Source: Pseudomonas simiae
GTDB lineage: Bacteria > Pseudomonadota > Gammaproteobacteria > Pseudomonadales > Pseudomonadaceae
Length of the DNA: 64,000 nucleotides
Assembly (NCBI RefSeq): GCF_900111895.1
Contig: NZ_FOKB01000002.1
Coordinates: 62,001-126,000 of the forward strand
Reading direction: 5' to 3'
The translations under genes and the position numbers were made by a program. The notes below the pieces were generated by a model. That model had not been told where the DNA came from. It ran no database searches and saw nothing but the letters and a program-made list of their open reading frames with translations. This document shows, piece by piece, positions 36,168 to 46,469 of the stretch; position 1 is the stretch's first letter; the number at the start of each line of letters is the position of its first letter.

Positions 36168-38267
36168 TTAAATATCCATAGGTCGGTTGGCGGCTTGGAT
36201 CGCAGTGAGCGCGATGGTGTACACAATGTCATCCACCTGGGCGCCGCGTGGAAGGTCGTTGACCGGCTTGCGCAGGCCCTGGAGCATGGGCCCCAGGCTC
36301 ACGCAATCAGCGCTGCGCTGCACGGCCTTGTGCGTGGTGTTGCCGGTGTTGAGGTCGGGGAACACAAATACGGTGGCCTTGCCGGCGACCTGGCTGTTGG
36401 GGGCCAGTTGTCGGGCTACGTTTTCGTTGGCGGCAGCGTCGTATTGCAGCGGGCCGTCGATCAACAGCGAGCTTTGCTGTTCGTGGGCGAGCAGGGTGGC
36501 TTCGCGGACTTTTTCCACTTCTTCACCGCTGGCCGAGTCACCACTGGAGTAGCTGATCATCGCCACACGCGGGGTGATGCCGAATGCAGCCGCTGAATCG
36601 GCGCTTTGCAGGGCAATTTCCGCCAATTCGGCCGCGCTGGGGTGCGGATTCATCACGCAGTCGCCGTACACCAGCACCTGCTCGGGGAACAGCATGAAGA
36701 ACACCGACGACACCAGGGTGCAGCCCGGTGCCGTCTTGATCAACTGCAAGGCAGGGCGGATGGTGTTGGCGGTGGAGTGAATAACCCCGGAGACCAGGCC
36801 GTCCACTTCGTCCAGCGCAAGCATCATGGTGGCGATCACCACCGTGTCTTCCAGTTGCTGCTCGGCCATCGGCGCATTGAGGCTCTTGCTCTTGCGCAGG
36901 GCCACCATCGGTTCGACGTAGCGTTGGCGGATCAGGTCCGGATCGAGAATCTCCAGGCCTTCGGGCAGTTCGATACCCTGGGCGCGGGCGACCGCTTCCA
37001 CGTCTGCCGGCTTGGCCAGCAGCACGCAACGGGCAATCCCCCGCGCTTGGCAGATGGCGGCCGCTTGCACGGTCAGCGGCTCGCTGCCTTCGGGCAGCAC
37101 GATGCGCTTGTTGGCGGCCTGGGCGCGCTGGATCAACTGGTAGCGGAACACCGCCGGTGACAGGCGCATTTCCCGGGGTGTGCCGCAGCGTTGGTGCAAC
37201 CAGCGCGCATCCAGGTGGCTGGCGACGAAATCGGTGATGATCTCCGCACGCTCGCGGTCATCGATGGGGATTTCTTTGTTCAGGCTATTGAGCTGGTTGG
37301 CGGTGTCGTAGGAGCCGGTGCTCACTGACAGCACCGGCAGCCCGGCCTGGAAGGCACCTCGGCACAACTCCATGATGCGCGGGTCGGGCAAGGTGTCACT
37401 GGTGAGCAACAGGCCGGCCAGCGGCACGCCGTTGATCGCCGCGAGGCTGACGGCGAGAATGATGTCGTCGCGGTCGCCGGGCGTCACCACCAGCACGCCG
37501 GGCTTGAGCAGCTCCACGGTGTTACGCATGGTGCGGGCGCAGATGATGATCTTGGTCATGCGCCGGGTTTCGTAGTCGCCAGCGTTGAGGATCTGCGCGC
37601 CCATCAGGTCGGCCACGTCGCGGGTGCGTGGCGCGTTGAGTTCCGGCTGATAGGGAATGCAGCCGAGCAGGCGGAAATCGCCGCTGCGTAACAGGGGTGA
37701 GTGTTCCTTGAGGCGCGCCGAGAAGGCTTCCATGCTTTCGTCGGTGCGCACCTTGTTGAGGATCACGCCGAGTACTTTCGGGTCTTTCGGGCCGCCGAAC
37801 AGTTGGGCCTGCAATTCCACGCGGCCGGAGAGCTCGGTGAGCACTTCATTTTCCGGTGCTGAGACCAGGATCACTTCCGCATCCAGGCTCTTGGCCAGGT
37901 GCAGGTTGACCCGCGCCGCATAGCTGGCGCTGCGGGTCGGCACCATGCCTTCGACGATCAGCACGTCCTTGCCCACGGCGGCTTGCTGGTACAGCGTGAT
38001 GATTTCTTCGAGCAGTTCATCGAGCTGGCCGTCGCCGAGCATGCGCTCCACGTGAGCCAGGCCCAGGGGCTGTGGCGGCTTGAGGCCGTGGGTGCGCGCC
38101 ACCAGTTCGGTGGAACGCTCGGGGCCCGTATCGCCTGGGTGCGGTTGGGCAATCGGCTTGAAAAAGCCGACTTTCAGTCCGGCCCGCTCAAGGGTACGCA
38201 CCAGCCCGAGGCTGATGGAGGTCAGACCCACACCAAAATCGGTGGGCGCGATAAAAAAAGTCTGCAT
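36168..38267 (-). CDS. pta: Phosphate acetyltransferase
   Basis: A 699-residue long-form Pta that interconverts acetyl-CoA and acetyl phosphate. The N-terminal part (about 1-215) is a BioD/CobQ-like P-loop domain, followed by a DRTGG domain (about 220-330) and the C-terminal catalytic PTA_PTB domain (about 375-695, with LPEGSEP and the YSSGDSASG and GPLQYDAA segments). The N-terminal P-loop is degenerate, as in other long Ptas. ATG 38267 gives the usual MQTFFIAPTDFG N-terminus; the frame from 38288 only adds seven residues. No ackA is adjacent here. Confidence 0.95.
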   Translation of the reverse strand: MQTFFIAPTDFGVGLTSISLGLVRTLERAGLKVGFFKPIAQPHPGDTGPERSTELVARTHGLKPPQPLGLAHVERMLGDGQLDELLEEIITLYQQAAVGKDVLIVEGMVPTRSASYAARVNLHLAKSLDAEVILVSAPENEVLTELSGRVELQAQLFGGPKDPKVLGVILNKVRTDESMEAFSARLKEHSPLLRSGDFRLLGCIPYQPELNAPRTRDVADLMGAQILNAGDYETRRMTKIIICARTMRNTVELLKPGVLVVTPGDRDDIILAVSLAAINGVPLAGLLLTSDTLPDPRIMELCRGAFQAGLPVLSVSTGSYDTANQLNSLNKEIPIDDRERAEIITDFVASHLDARWLHQRCGTPREMRLSPAVFRYQLIQRAQAANKRIVLPEGSEPLTVQAAAICQARGIARCVLLAKPADVEAVARAQGIELPEGLEILDPDLIRQRYVEPMVALRKSKSLNAPMAEQQLEDTVVIATMMLALDEVDGLVSGVIHSTANTIRPALQLIKTAPGCTLVSSVFFMLFPEQVLVYGDCVMNPHPSAAELAEIALQSADSAAAFGITPRVAMISYSSGDSASGEEVEKVREATLLAHEQQSSLLIDGPLQYDAAANENVARQLAPNSQVAGKATVFVFPDLNTGNTTHKAVQRSADCVSLGPMLQGLRKPVNDLPRGAQVDDIVYTIALTAIQAANRPMDI

Positions 38268-38346
38268 GCGAATTCTCTGAAGGTGCATGGCTTCGGTGAG
38301 GTTCTATGATTGAACGTCTACCGGGAATCAGGCGCCAAGGTTATCG

Positions 38347-38637
38347 TTATTCGTGCGCTTGCGCACACCAGCCGCAGGCAAAGGGCTGGCCTATTTTTTC
38401 AAGGCGTTGCGCGGGGTCGAGCACCCAGGCGCGGGACTGCCAGGGTGGCTGGTGGCGCAGGTGCTGGGTGTGGCCGCAGGACAGCTCGGCGACCCAGTGC
38501 TGGTCGTCGTCCTGATGGAACCCGATGATGAAGGAAGCCGTTGATCGGCCCCGTCTGTCCGGGTTCTGTTCGCTTTCGGGCAAATCCTTGTTTAGACTTG
38601 TCCGTTCTTCATTCTTATGCAAAAGGTCTCGCCCCAT
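38347..38637 (-). CDS. DUF3565 domain protein
   Basis: A small protein whose conserved part (about residues 39-90 of the 96-residue model) reads FHQDDDQHWVAELSCGHTQ, HLRHQPPWQSR and a final CGWC, the DUF3565 pattern with a likely metal site from Cys and His. The start is uncertain: ATG 38637 lies exactly on the slyD start on the other strand (shared CATG), and its ribosome site would be inside slyD. A later non-ATG start is possible. On the opposite strand the frame is only a shadow. Function unknown. Confidence 0.7.
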   Translation of the reverse strand: MGRDLLHKNEERTSLNKDLPESEQNPDRRGRSTASFIIGFHQDDDQHWVAELSCGHTQHLRHQPPWQSRAWVLDPAQRLEKIGQPFACGWCAQAHE

Positions 38638-39121
38638 GACGATCGCCGCTAACAAGGCTGTCTCCATCGACTATACCCTGACCAACGACGCTGGTGAGGT
38701 CATCGACAGCTCCGCCGGCGGCGCGCCGCTGGTCTACCTGCAAGGCGCAGGTAACATCATCCCAGGCCTGGAAAAGGCACTGGAAGGCAAGAGCGTCGGT
38801 GATGAGCTGACCGTTGCCGTAGAACCTGAAGATGCCTACGGCGAGTACTCGGCCGAACTGGTCAGCACCCTGAGCCGCAGCATGTTCGAAGGCGTTGACG
38901 AGCTGGAAGTGGGCATGCAGTTCCACGCTTCCGCGCCGGACGGCCAAATGCAGATCGTGACCATCCGTGATCTGGACGGCGACGATGTGACCGTCGACGG
39001 CAACCACCCGCTGGCTGGCCAGCGCCTGAACTTCCAAGTGAAGATCGTTGCCATCCGCGATGCTTCCCAGGAAGAAGTGGCGCACGGTCATGTTCACGGT
39101 GAAGGTGGTCATCACCATTGA
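38636..39121 (+). CDS. slyD: FKBP-type peptidyl-prolyl isomerase SlyD
   Basis: A 161-residue prolyl isomerase and metallochaperone. The FKBP domain is split by the insert-in-flap chaperone domain (about 70-125), with YTLTNDAGEVIDSS at the start, and a His-rich tail (HGHVHGEGGHHH) that binds nickel or zinc. The tail is shorter than in E. coli SlyD. ATG 38636 gives the family N-terminus; upstream in-frame ATGs lie in DUF3565 shadow. A strong terminator follows. Confidence 0.95.
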   Translation: MTIAANKAVSIDYTLTNDAGEVIDSSAGGAPLVYLQGAGNIIPGLEKALEGKSVGDELTVAVEPEDAYGEYSAELVSTLSRSMFEGVDELEVGMQFHASAPDGQMQIVTIRDLDGDDVTVDGNHPLAGQRLNFQVKIVAIRDASQEEVAHGHVHGEGGHHH

Positions 39122-39144
39122 TCGTGGTTTGATCAATAGGTAGC

Positions 39145-39178
39145 AAAAACGCCCCGACTGGTTCGGGGCGTTTTTTTT
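39145..39178 (+). terminator. Rho-independent terminator after slyD
   Basis: AAAACGCCCCGA pairs with TCGGGGCGTTTT around a short loop and is followed by a run of eight T, 24 bp past the slyD stop. Confidence 0.95.
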
Positions 39179-39204
39179 GTCTTGAAAATACACTGCGGTC
39201 GAAA

Positions 39205-39294
39205 TGTGGGAGCGGGCTTGCTCGCGAATGCAGTGGATCAGTCAATACATCTGGTAACTGACACTCCGCATTCGCGAGCAAGCCCGCTCCCACA
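39205..39294. repeat. REP doublet (REPIN)
   Basis: Inverted copies of TGTGGGAGCGGGCTTGCTCG between the convergent slyD and rpsT terminators. The spacer is nearly the same as that at 35172-35261 (shared ATCAGTCAATACATCTGG type). Confidence 0.93.
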
Positions 39295-39300
39295 CAAACA

Positions 39301-39333
39301 AAAATGCCCCGGACCTTTCGGTACGGGGCATTT
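39301..39333 (-). terminator. Rho-independent terminator after rpsT
   Basis: On the minus strand AAATGCCCCG pairs with CGGGGCATTT, followed by a T-rich stretch, about 43 bp beyond the rpsT stop. Confidence 0.9.
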
Positions 39334-39376
39334 CTTAACTGTTTCGCAACCTGGGTTGCGTTGCAGTTGTTACCAC

Positions 39377-39655
39377 TTAGGCTGCAGCAGGAACGCTCAG
39401 AGCCTTGATGTGGCCATTCAGGCGGCTCTTATGACGAGCGGCCTTGTTCTTGTGGATGATGCCTTTATCGGCCATGCGGTCGATAACTGGCACAGCCAGA
39501 ACGTAAGCTGCTTGAGCTTTTTCAGCGTCTTTGGTGTCGATGGCTTTAACTACATTCTTGATGTAGGTACGAACCATGGAACGCAGGCTGGCGTTGTGGC
39601 TGCGACGCTTCTCAGCCTGTTTTGCACGTTTTTTGGCGGAAGGTGTGTTGGCCAC
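39377..39655 (-). CDS. rpsT: 30S ribosomal protein S20
   Basis: A 92-residue very basic helical protein that binds 16S rRNA helices in the small subunit body. The N-terminus [18 protein letters not shown] and the C-terminal [17 protein letters not shown] segment are the family signatures. Length is normal. It is monocistronic, divergent from murJ, with its own terminator. Confidence 0.98.
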   Translation of the reverse strand: MANTPSAKKRAKQAEKRRSHNASLRSMVRTYIKNVVKAIDTKDAEKAQAAYVLAVPVIDRMADKGIIHKNKAARHKSRLNGHIKALSVPAAA

Positions 39656-39908
39656 CGTCGAGCTCCTCGAAAGACTTTTTAGGAAATAGCAAACAAAATA
39701 GGCCGCGAATCATGCCGATGACTTGATGGGTTGTCAAGAGCGGCTGATGCGAACTGCTGAGTGGTCGATCTGAAGAGGCGGGTGATTTATTTCCGGCGCT
39801 TGACCTGTAAACTCGCGAGCTTTGGCTCTGTGCTGTTGCAGGCGCGCAGTATCGCATAAGTGGGCGCTTTGTTCGCCTGCTCTTTATCTAAAGGCGCAAA
39901 CTCTTTCA

Positions 39909-41447
39909 ATGAATCTGCTCAAATCGCTGGCCGCTGTCAGCTCTATCACGATGATCTCCCGTGTTCTGGGGTTTGTGCGTGACACGTTGCTGGCGCGCAT
40001 TTTTGGCGCGAGCATGGCCACGGACGCCTTCTTTATTGCGTTCAAATTGCCTAATCTGCTCCGACGGATCTTCGCCGAAGGCGCGTTTTCCCAGGCATTC
40101 GTGCCGATCCTGGCCGAATACAAGACCCAGCAGGGCGAGGAAGCCACCCGCACGTTCATTGCCTATGTCTCGGGCCTGTTGACCCTGGTACTGATGCTGG
40201 TGACCCTCCTCGGCATGCTCGCCGCGCCCTGGGTGATCTGGGCCACGGCCCCCGGCTTTGCCAATACCCCGGAAAAGTTCGCGCTGACCACGGATCTGCT
40301 GCGGGTGACCTTTCCTTATATATTGCTGATCTCCCTGTCATCCCTGGCCGGAGCGATCCTCAATACCTGGAACCGTTTCTCGGTGCCGGCCTTCGTGCCG
40401 ACCCTGCTGAACGTCAGCATGATCATCTTCGCGCTGTTTCTTACCCCGTATTTCGATCCGCCGGTAATGGCCCTCGGTTGGGCCGTATTGGCGGGCGGCC
40501 TGGCGCAACTGCTCTATCAGCTGCCGCACCTGAAAAAGATCGGCATGCTCGTGTTGCCGCGCCTGAACCTCAAGGACACCGGCGTGTGGCGCGTGATGCG
40601 CAATATGTTGCCGGCGATCCTGGGCGTGTCGGTCAGTCAGATTTCGCTGATCATCAACACGGCGTTCGCCTCGTTGCTGGTGTCCGGCTCGGTGTCGTGG
40701 ATGTACTACGCCGACCGCCTGATGGAGTTGCCGTCCGGCGTGCTGGGCGTGGCGCTGGGCACGATCCTGCTGCCGACCCTGGCGCGCACCTATGCCAGCA
40801 AGGATCGCCAGGAATACTCGCGTATCCTCGATTGGGGCCTGCGCCTGTGCTTTGTGCTGGTGCTGCCGTGTGCCCTGGCGCTGGGGATCCTGGCCGAGCC
40901 GTTGACCGTGGCGCTGTTCCAATACGGCCAGTTCGATGCCCATGACGCCTTGATGACGCAGCATGCGCTGATCGCCTACTCCGTCGGCCTGCTCGGCATT
41001 ATCGTGATCAAAGTGCTGGCCCCCGGCTTCTATGCCCAGCAAAACATCCGTACGCCGGTCAAGATCGCGATTTTCACGCTGATCGTCACGCAATTGCTCA
41101 ACCTGGTGTTCATCGGGCCGCTGGCGCACGCTGGCCTGGCCCTGGCCATCAGTGCCGGCGCATGCATCAATGCCGGATTGTTGTTTTACCAACTGCGTAA
41201 ACAGCAAATGTTCCAGCCACAGCCAGGCTGGGGCCTGTTTGCCCTCAAGCTGCTGGTGGCGGTGGGGGTGATGTCGGCCGTGCTGCTGGGTTTGATGCAC
41301 TTCATGCCGGCCTGGGACGAAGGCCATATGCTGGAGCGCTTCCTGCGCCTTGGCGTGCTGGTCGTTGCGGGCGTGGTGGTGTACTTCGGGATGTTGCTGG
41401 TGCAGGGCTTCCGCCTGCGGGATTTCAATCGCAAGTCCCTGGGTTAG
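39909..41447 (+). CDS. murJ: Lipid II flippase MurJ
   Basis: A 512-residue inner-membrane MATE/MOP-superfamily protein with about 14 membrane segments that flips the peptidoglycan precursor lipid II. The N-terminal sequence around [17 protein letters not shown] and [21 protein letters not shown] is the MurJ/MviN signature and holds the essential arginines of the central cavity. ATG 39909 gives the family start; the longer frame from 39822 adds 29 residues from the promoter region. The order rpsT/murJ/ribF/ileS/lspA is conserved in gammaproteobacteria. Confidence 0.97.
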   Translation: MNLLKSLAAVSSITMISRVLGFVRDTLLARIFGASMATDAFFIAFKLPNLLRRIFAEGAFSQAFVPILAEYKTQQGEEATRTFIAYVSGLLTLVLMLVTLLGMLAAPWVIWATAPGFANTPEKFALTTDLLRVTFPYILLISLSSLAGAILNTWNRFSVPAFVPTLLNVSMIIFALFLTPYFDPPVMALGWAVLAGGLAQLLYQLPHLKKIGMLVLPRLNLKDTGVWRVMRNMLPAILGVSVSQISLIINTAFASLLVSGSVSWMYYADRLMELPSGVLGVALGTILLPTLARTYASKDRQEYSRILDWGLRLCFVLVLPCALALGILAEPLTVALFQYGQFDAHDALMTQHALIAYSVGLLGIIVIKVLAPGFYAQQNIRTPVKIAIFTLIVTQLLNLVFIGPLAHAGLALAISAGACINAGLLFYQLRKQQMFQPQPGWGLFALKLLVAVGVMSAVLLGLMHFMPAWDEGHMLERFLRLGVLVVAGVVVYFGMLLVQGFRLRDFNRKSLG

Positions 41448-41566
41448 AGAGTTTGCCGCGATAAAACCGTTGTTTTATCGATTCGATCCATTTGGCCTGT
41501 GCTGTTGCCTGTCGTCCGGGGCCGGGTGTGGTTATAATCGACCACTTTATGAGCAAGAAGCGCGTT

Positions 41567-42505
41567 ATGCAGCTGGTTCGAGGTCTCCACAACCTGCGCC
41601 CCGAGCATCGGGGCTGCGTCGCCACTATTGGCAACTTTGACGGTGTTCACCGTGGCCACCAGGCTATCCTGGCTCGGCTGCGCGAGCGTGCGGTCGAGTT
41701 GGGCGTGCCCAGCTGCGTGGTGATTTTCGAGCCACAGCCGCGGGAATACTTCACCCCCGAGACTGCGCCAGCCCGGCTGGCCCGCCTGCGGGACAAGCTG
41801 CAATTGCTGGCGGAAGAGGGCGTGGACCGTGTCCTCTGCCTGGCTTTCAACCAGCGTTTGCAAAGCCTGAGCGCCGCCGAGTTTGTCGACCGTATCCTGG
41901 TCGATGGCCTGGGCGTGCAGCATTTGGAGGTGGGTGACGACTTCCGCTTTGGTTGCGACCGCGTCGGGGATTTCGATTTTCTGCAGCATGCGGGCGTCAA
42001 CCAGGGTTTTACCGTCGAAGCCGCGCAAACCGTCGAACTGGACGGCCTGCGCGTGAGCAGTACCCAGGTGCGTAACGCCCTGGCCGCTGCCGACTTCGCC
42101 TTGGCCGAGCGTTTGCTCGGTCGCCCGTTCCGCATTGCCGGACGGGTCCTGCACGGCCAGAAGCTGGCGCGCCAATTGGGCACGCCAACCGCCAACGTGC
42201 AACTCAAGCGCCGTCGTGTGCCGCTGACCGGGGTTTACCTGGTGAGCGTCGACATCGACGGCCAATCGTGGCCGGGAGTCGCCAATATAGGTGTCAGGCC
42301 CACGGTTGCAGGTGATGGCAAGGCCCACCTGGAAGTACACCTGCTGGATTTTGCCGGTGATCTGTATGACCGGCGTTTGACGGTGGTTTTCCACCAAAAG
42401 CTGCGTGAAGAGCAGCGTTTCGCCTCCCTTGAGGCGTTGAAAACGGCGATCAATGCGGATGTCGCCGCCGCCCGTGCACTAGCCGCACCTAGCGCCCATC
42501 GCTAA
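41567..42505 (+). CDS. ribF: Bifunctional riboflavin kinase / FAD synthetase
   Basis: A 312-residue enzyme that phosphorylates riboflavin to FMN and adenylates FMN to FAD. The N-terminal FAD synthetase domain has GNFDGVHRGHQ (about 24-34), the C-terminal flavokinase domain has GTPTANVQL near residue 205. ATG 41567 gives the usual start; an upstream in-frame ATG lacks support. A TATAAT box at 41533-41538 in the 119-bp gap after murJ is a candidate -10 for ribF and the downstream genes, though no good -35 is seen. ileS follows after 14 nt. Confidence 0.96.
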   Translation: MQLVRGLHNLRPEHRGCVATIGNFDGVHRGHQAILARLRERAVELGVPSCVVIFEPQPREYFTPETAPARLARLRDKLQLLAEEGVDRVLCLAFNQRLQSLSAAEFVDRILVDGLGVQHLEVGDDFRFGCDRVGDFDFLQHAGVNQGFTVEAAQTVELDGLRVSSTQVRNALAAADFALAERLLGRPFRIAGRVLHGQKLARQLGTPTANVQLKRRRVPLTGVYLVSVDIDGQSWPGVANIGVRPTVAGDGKAHLEVHLLDFAGDLYDRRLTVVFHQKLREEQRFASLEALKTAINADVAAARALAAPSAHR

Positions 42506-42519
42506 CCGAAGAGCCTTAA

Positions 42520-45351
42520 ATGACCGACTATAAAGCCACGCTAAACCTTCCGGACACCGCCTTCCCAATGAAGGCCGGCCTGCCACAGCGCGAACCGCAG
42601 ATCCTGCAGCGCTGGGACAGTATTGGCCTGTACGGAAAGTTGCGCGAAATTGGCAAGGATCGTCCGAAATTCGTCCTGCACGACGGCCCTCCTTATGCCA
42701 ACGGCACGATTCACATCGGTCATGCGCTGAACAAGATTCTCAAGGACATGATCCTGCGCTCGAAGACCCTGTCGGGTTTCGACGCGCCGTATGTCCCGGG
42801 CTGGGACTGCCACGGCCTGCCAATCGAACACAAAGTCGAAGTGACCTACGGCAAGAACCTGGGCGCGGATAAAACCCGCGAACTGTGCCGCGCCTATGCT
42901 ACCGAGCAGATCGAAGGGCAGAAGTCCGAATTCATCCGCCTGGGCGTGCTCGGCGAATGGGACAACCCGTACAAGACCATGAACTTCAAGAACGAGGCCG
43001 GTGAAATCCGTGCCTTGGCCGAGATCGTCAAGGGCGGTTTCGTGTTCAAGGGCCTCAAGCCCGTGAACTGGTGCTTCGACTGCGGTTCGGCCCTGGCCGA
43101 AGCGGAAGTCGAGTACGAAGACAAGAAGTCCTCGACCATCGACGTGGCTTTCCCGATCGCCGACGACACCAAGCTGGCCGAGGCCTTTGGCCTGGCAAGC
43201 CTGGGCAAGCCCGCGGCCATCGTGATCTGGACCACCACCCCGTGGACCATCCCGGCCAACCAGGCGTTGAACGTGCACCCGGAATTCACCTACGCCCTGG
43301 TGGACGTCGGTGATCGCCTGCTGGTGCTGGCCGAGGAAATGGTCGAGGCATGCCTTGCCCGCTACGAACTGCAAGGTTCGGTGATCGCGACCACCACCGG
43401 CTCTGCGCTGGAACTGATCAATTTCCGCCACCCGTTCTATGACCGTCTGTCGCCGGTGTACCTGGCTGACTACGTCGAACTGGGTTCGGGTACTGGCATT
43501 GTTCACTGCTCGCCGGCCTATGGCGTGGACGACTTTGTCATCTGCAAAAAATACGGCCTGGTCAACGACGACATCATCAACCCGGTGCAAAGCAACGGCG
43601 TCTACGTGCCTTCGCTGGAGTTCTTCGGCGGCCAGTTCATCTTCAAGGCCGACCAGCCGATCATCGACAAGCTGCGTGAAGTCGGTGCGCTGATGCAAAC
43701 CGCCACCATCCAGCATAGTTACATGCACTGCTGGCGCCACAAGACCCCGCTGATCTACCGCGCCACCGCGCAGTGGTTCATCGGCATGGACAAAGAGCCG
43801 ACCACCGGCGACACCTTGCGTGTACGCTCGCTCAAAGCCATCGAAGACACCCAGTTCGTCCCGGCCTGGGGCCAGGCACGCCTGCACTCGATGATCGCCA
43901 ACCGCCCGGACTGGTGCATCTCCCGCCAGCGTAACTGGGGCGTGCCGATCCCGTTCTTCCTGAACAAGGAAAGCGGCGAGCTGCACCCACGCACCGTCGA
44001 ACTGATGGAAGTCGTGGCCCAGCGTGTCGAACAGGAAGGCATCGAAGCCTGGTTCAAGCTGGACGCCGCCGAGCTGCTGGGCGATGAAGCGCCGCAGTAC
44101 GACAAGATCAGCGACACCCTCGACGTCTGGTTCGACTCGGGTACCACCCACTGGCACGTGCTGCGCGGCTCGCACCCCATGGGTCACGAAACCGGCCCGC
44201 GTGCCGACCTGTACCTGGAAGGCTCGGACCAACACCGTGGCTGGTTCCACTCGTCGCTGCTGACCGGTTGCGCCATCGACAACCACGCGCCGTACCGCGA
44301 ACTGCTGACCCACGGCTTCACCGTCGACGAGACGGGCCGCAAGATGTCCAAGTCGCTGAAGAACGTGATCGAGCCGAAAAAGATCAACGACACTCTGGGC
44401 GCCGACATCATGCGTCTTTGGGTCGCGTCGACCGACTATTCGGGCGAAATCGCCGTGTCGGACCAGATTCTGCAGCGCAGCGCCGATGCCTACCGCCGCA
44501 TCCGTAACACCGCACGCTTCCTGCTGTCGAACCTGACCGGTTTCAACCCGGCCACCGACCTCCTGCCAGCCGAGGACATGCTCGCTCTGGACCGTTGGGC
44601 GGTGGACCGTACCCTGTTGCTGCAACGCGAGTTGCAGGAGCACTACGGCGAATACCGTTTCTGGAACGTCTACTCGAAGATCCACAACTTCTGCGTGCAG
44701 GAGCTGGGTGGCTTCTACCTCGACATCATCAAGGACCGCCAGTACACCACCGGCGCCAACAGCAAGGCCCGCCGTTCGGCGCAGACCGCGCTGTACCACA
44801 TCTCCGAAGCGCTGGTGCGCTGGATCGCGCCGATCCTGGCCTTCACCGCCGACGAACTGTGGGAATACCTGCCGGGCGAGCGTAACGAGTCCGTGATGCT
44901 CAACACCTGGTACGAAGGCCTGACCGAACTGCCGGCCGACTTCGAACTGGGCCGCGAGTACTGGGAAGGTGTGATGGCCGTGAAGGTCGCGGTGAACAAG
45001 GAACTGGAAGTGCAGCGTGCGGCCAAGGCCGTCGGTGGCAACCTGCAAGCCGAAGTCACCTTGTTTGCCGAGGACGGCCTGACCGCGGACCTGGCCAAGC
45101 TGAGCAACGAACTGCGCTTCGTGCTGATTACTTCCACCGCAAGCCTGGCGCCATTCGCCCAGGCCCCGGCGGATGCGGTCGCCACCGAAGTACCTGGCCT
45201 CAAGCTCAAAGTGGTCAAGTCGGCCTTCCCTAAATGCGCCCGTTGCTGGCACTGCCGTGAAGACGTCGGCGTGAACCCTGAGCATCCGGAAATCTGTGGT
45301 CGCTGCGTCGACAACATCTCGGGTGCTGGTGAGGTTCGCCACTATGCCTAA
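42520..45351 (+). CDS. ileS: Isoleucyl-tRNA synthetase
   Basis: A 943-residue class I synthetase. The HIGH motif is at 65-68 ([11 protein letters not shown]), KMSKS at 608-612, the editing domain (CP1) lies at about 190-400 with [11 protein letters not shown], and the C-terminal zinc-binding part has [10 protein letters not shown] and CGRCVDN. This is the type 1 (bacterial) form sensitive to mupirocin, not the resistant type 2. It overlaps lspA by 8 nt; the ribF-ileS-lspA-fkpB-ispH order is conserved. Confidence 0.98.
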   Translation: MTDYKATLNLPDTAFPMKAGLPQREPQILQRWDSIGLYGKLREIGKDRPKFVLHDGPPYANGTIHIGHALNKILKDMILRSKTLSGFDAPYVPGWDCHGLPIEHKVEVTYGKNLGADKTRELCRAYATEQIEGQKSEFIRLGVLGEWDNPYKTMNFKNEAGEIRALAEIVKGGFVFKGLKPVNWCFDCGSALAEAEVEYEDKKSSTIDVAFPIADDTKLAEAFGLASLGKPAAIVIWTTTPWTIPANQALNVHPEFTYALVDVGDRLLVLAEEMVEACLARYELQGSVIATTTGSALELINFRHPFYDRLSPVYLADYVELGSGTGIVHCSPAYGVDDFVICKKYGLVNDDIINPVQSNGVYVPSLEFFGGQFIFKADQPIIDKLREVGALMQTATIQHSYMHCWRHKTPLIYRATAQWFIGMDKEPTTGDTLRVRSLKAIEDTQFVPAWGQARLHSMIANRPDWCISRQRNWGVPIPFFLNKESGELHPRTVELMEVVAQRVEQEGIEAWFKLDAAELLGDEAPQYDKISDTLDVWFDSGTTHWHVLRGSHPMGHETGPRADLYLEGSDQHRGWFHSSLLTGCAIDNHAPYRELLTHGFTVDETGRKMSKSLKNVIEPKKINDTLGADIMRLWVASTDYSGEIAVSDQILQRSADAYRRIRNTARFLLSNLTGFNPATDLLPAEDMLALDRWAVDRTLLLQRELQEHYGEYRFWNVYSKIHNFCVQELGGFYLDIIKDRQYTTGANSKARRSAQTALYHISEALVRWIAPILAFTADELWEYLPGERNESVMLNTWYEGLTELPADFELGREYWEGVMAVKVAVNKELEVQRAAKAVGGNLQAEVTLFAEDGLTADLAKLSNELRFVLITSTASLAPFAQAPADAVATEVPGLKLKVVKSAFPKCARCWHCREDVGVNPEHPEICGRCVDNISGAGEVRHYA

Positions 45352-45856
45352 TGCAGCCAGTCGTTTTGGACGTCTGGGCTGGCTCGTATTGAGTGTGCTG
45401 GTCCTGGTCATCGACCAGGCCAGCAAGGCTCATTTCGAGGGCTCCCTGGAGATGTTCCAGCAGATCGTGGTGATCCCGGATTACTTCAGCTGGACCCTGG
45501 CCTACAACACCGGCGCCGCTTTCAGCTTCCTGGCGGATGGCGGCGGCTGGCAGCGCTGGCTGTTCGCCCTGATCGCCGTGGTGGTCAGTGCGGTGTTGGT
45601 GGTGTGGCTCAAGCGTCTCGGCCGCGATGACACCTGGCTGGCTATTGCGTTGGCCCTTGTGTTGGGCGGCGCGCTGGGCAACCTGTACGACCGCATTGCC
45701 CTGGGCCATGTGATCGACTTCATTCTGGTGCATTGGCAGAACCGCTGGTACTTCCCGGCGTTCAACTTTGCCGACAGCGCCATCACCGTCGGTGCGATCA
45801 TGCTGGCGCTGGATATGTTCAAAAGCAAGAAAACCGGAGAGACCGTCAATGACTGA
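45344..45856 (+). CDS. lspA: Lipoprotein signal peptidase II
   Basis: A 170-residue inner-membrane aspartyl peptidase with four membrane segments that cuts signal peptides of prolipoproteins. The catalytic aspartates lie in the [16 protein letters not shown] region and in FNFADSAI; the [10 protein letters not shown] segment is also typical. ATG 45344 overlaps the ileS stop; the longer frame is shadow. It overlaps fkpB by 8 nt. Confidence 0.97.
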   Translation: MPNAASRFGRLGWLVLSVLVLVIDQASKAHFEGSLEMFQQIVVIPDYFSWTLAYNTGAAFSFLADGGGWQRWLFALIAVVVSAVLVVWLKRLGRDDTWLAIALALVLGGALGNLYDRIALGHVIDFILVHWQNRWYFPAFNFADSAITVGAIMLALDMFKSKKTGETVND

Positions 45857-46301
45857 TCAGGTATTGGCTGAGCAACGCATCGGCCAGAACACGGAAGTCA
45901 CTTTGCATTTCGCATTGCGCCTGGAGAATGGCGACACGGTCGACAGCACATTCGACAAAGCACCGGCCACCTTCAAGGTCGGTGATGGCAACCTGCTGCC
46001 GGGCTTCGAAGCGGCCCTGTTCGGTTTCAAGGCTGGCGACAAGCGTACCCTGCAGATCCTGCCGGAAAACGCCTTTGGCCAGCCCAACCCGCAAAATGTG
46101 CAGATCATCCCGCGTTCGCAGTTCCAGGACATGGACCTGTCGGAAGGCTTGTTGGTGATCTTCAACGATGCGGCGAATACCGAACTGCCCGGTGTGGTGA
46201 AGACTTTCGATGACGCGCAAGTGACCATCGACTTCAACCACCCGTTGGCCGGTAAAACCTTGACCTTTGACGTTGAAATCATCGACGTTAAAGCGCTCTG
46301 A
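45849..46301 (+). CDS. fkpB: FKBP-type peptidyl-prolyl isomerase FkpB (SlpA)
   Basis: A 150-residue SlyD-like prolyl isomerase with an insert-in-flap domain but without a His-rich tail. The FKBP core is seen at LENGDTVDSTFD near the N-terminus and HPLAGKTLTFDVEI near the C-terminus. ATG 45849 was chosen since it overlaps the lspA stop and begins the family N-terminus; the longer frame is lspA shadow. The gene regularly lies between lspA and ispH. Confidence 0.95.
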   Translation: MTDQVLAEQRIGQNTEVTLHFALRLENGDTVDSTFDKAPATFKVGDGNLLPGFEAALFGFKAGDKRTLQILPENAFGQPNPQNVQIIPRSQFQDMDLSEGLLVIFNDAANTELPGVVKTFDDAQVTIDFNHPLAGKTLTFDVEIIDVKAL

Positions 46302-46318
46302 CTGACTAAACCGGTTCC

Positions 46319-46407
46319 TGTGGGAGCTGGCATGCCTGTGATAGCGTCACCTCGGCGTACTTGATATACCGAGTCGTTTGCATCGCGGGCAAGCCCGGCT
46401 CCTACAG
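46319..46407. repeat. REP-like inverted repeat of a second type
   Basis: TGTGGGAGCTGGCATGCCTG on the left and a diverged inverted partner (GGGCAAGCCCGGCTCCTACA) on the right flank a variable spacer between fkpB and ispH. It differs in arm sequence from the five doublets of the main type in this window. Confidence 0.75.
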
Positions 46408-46469
46408 AGGCTTACTCTTACAGAGTTGAGTTGATCCAATTTCTTGCGCTGCAAGACACGAGGCACAGC

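Noticed and set aside
42541..45426. 961-codon open frame on the minus strand across ileS
   Set aside because: Antisense shadow of ileS; the composition is atypical and no domain is seen.
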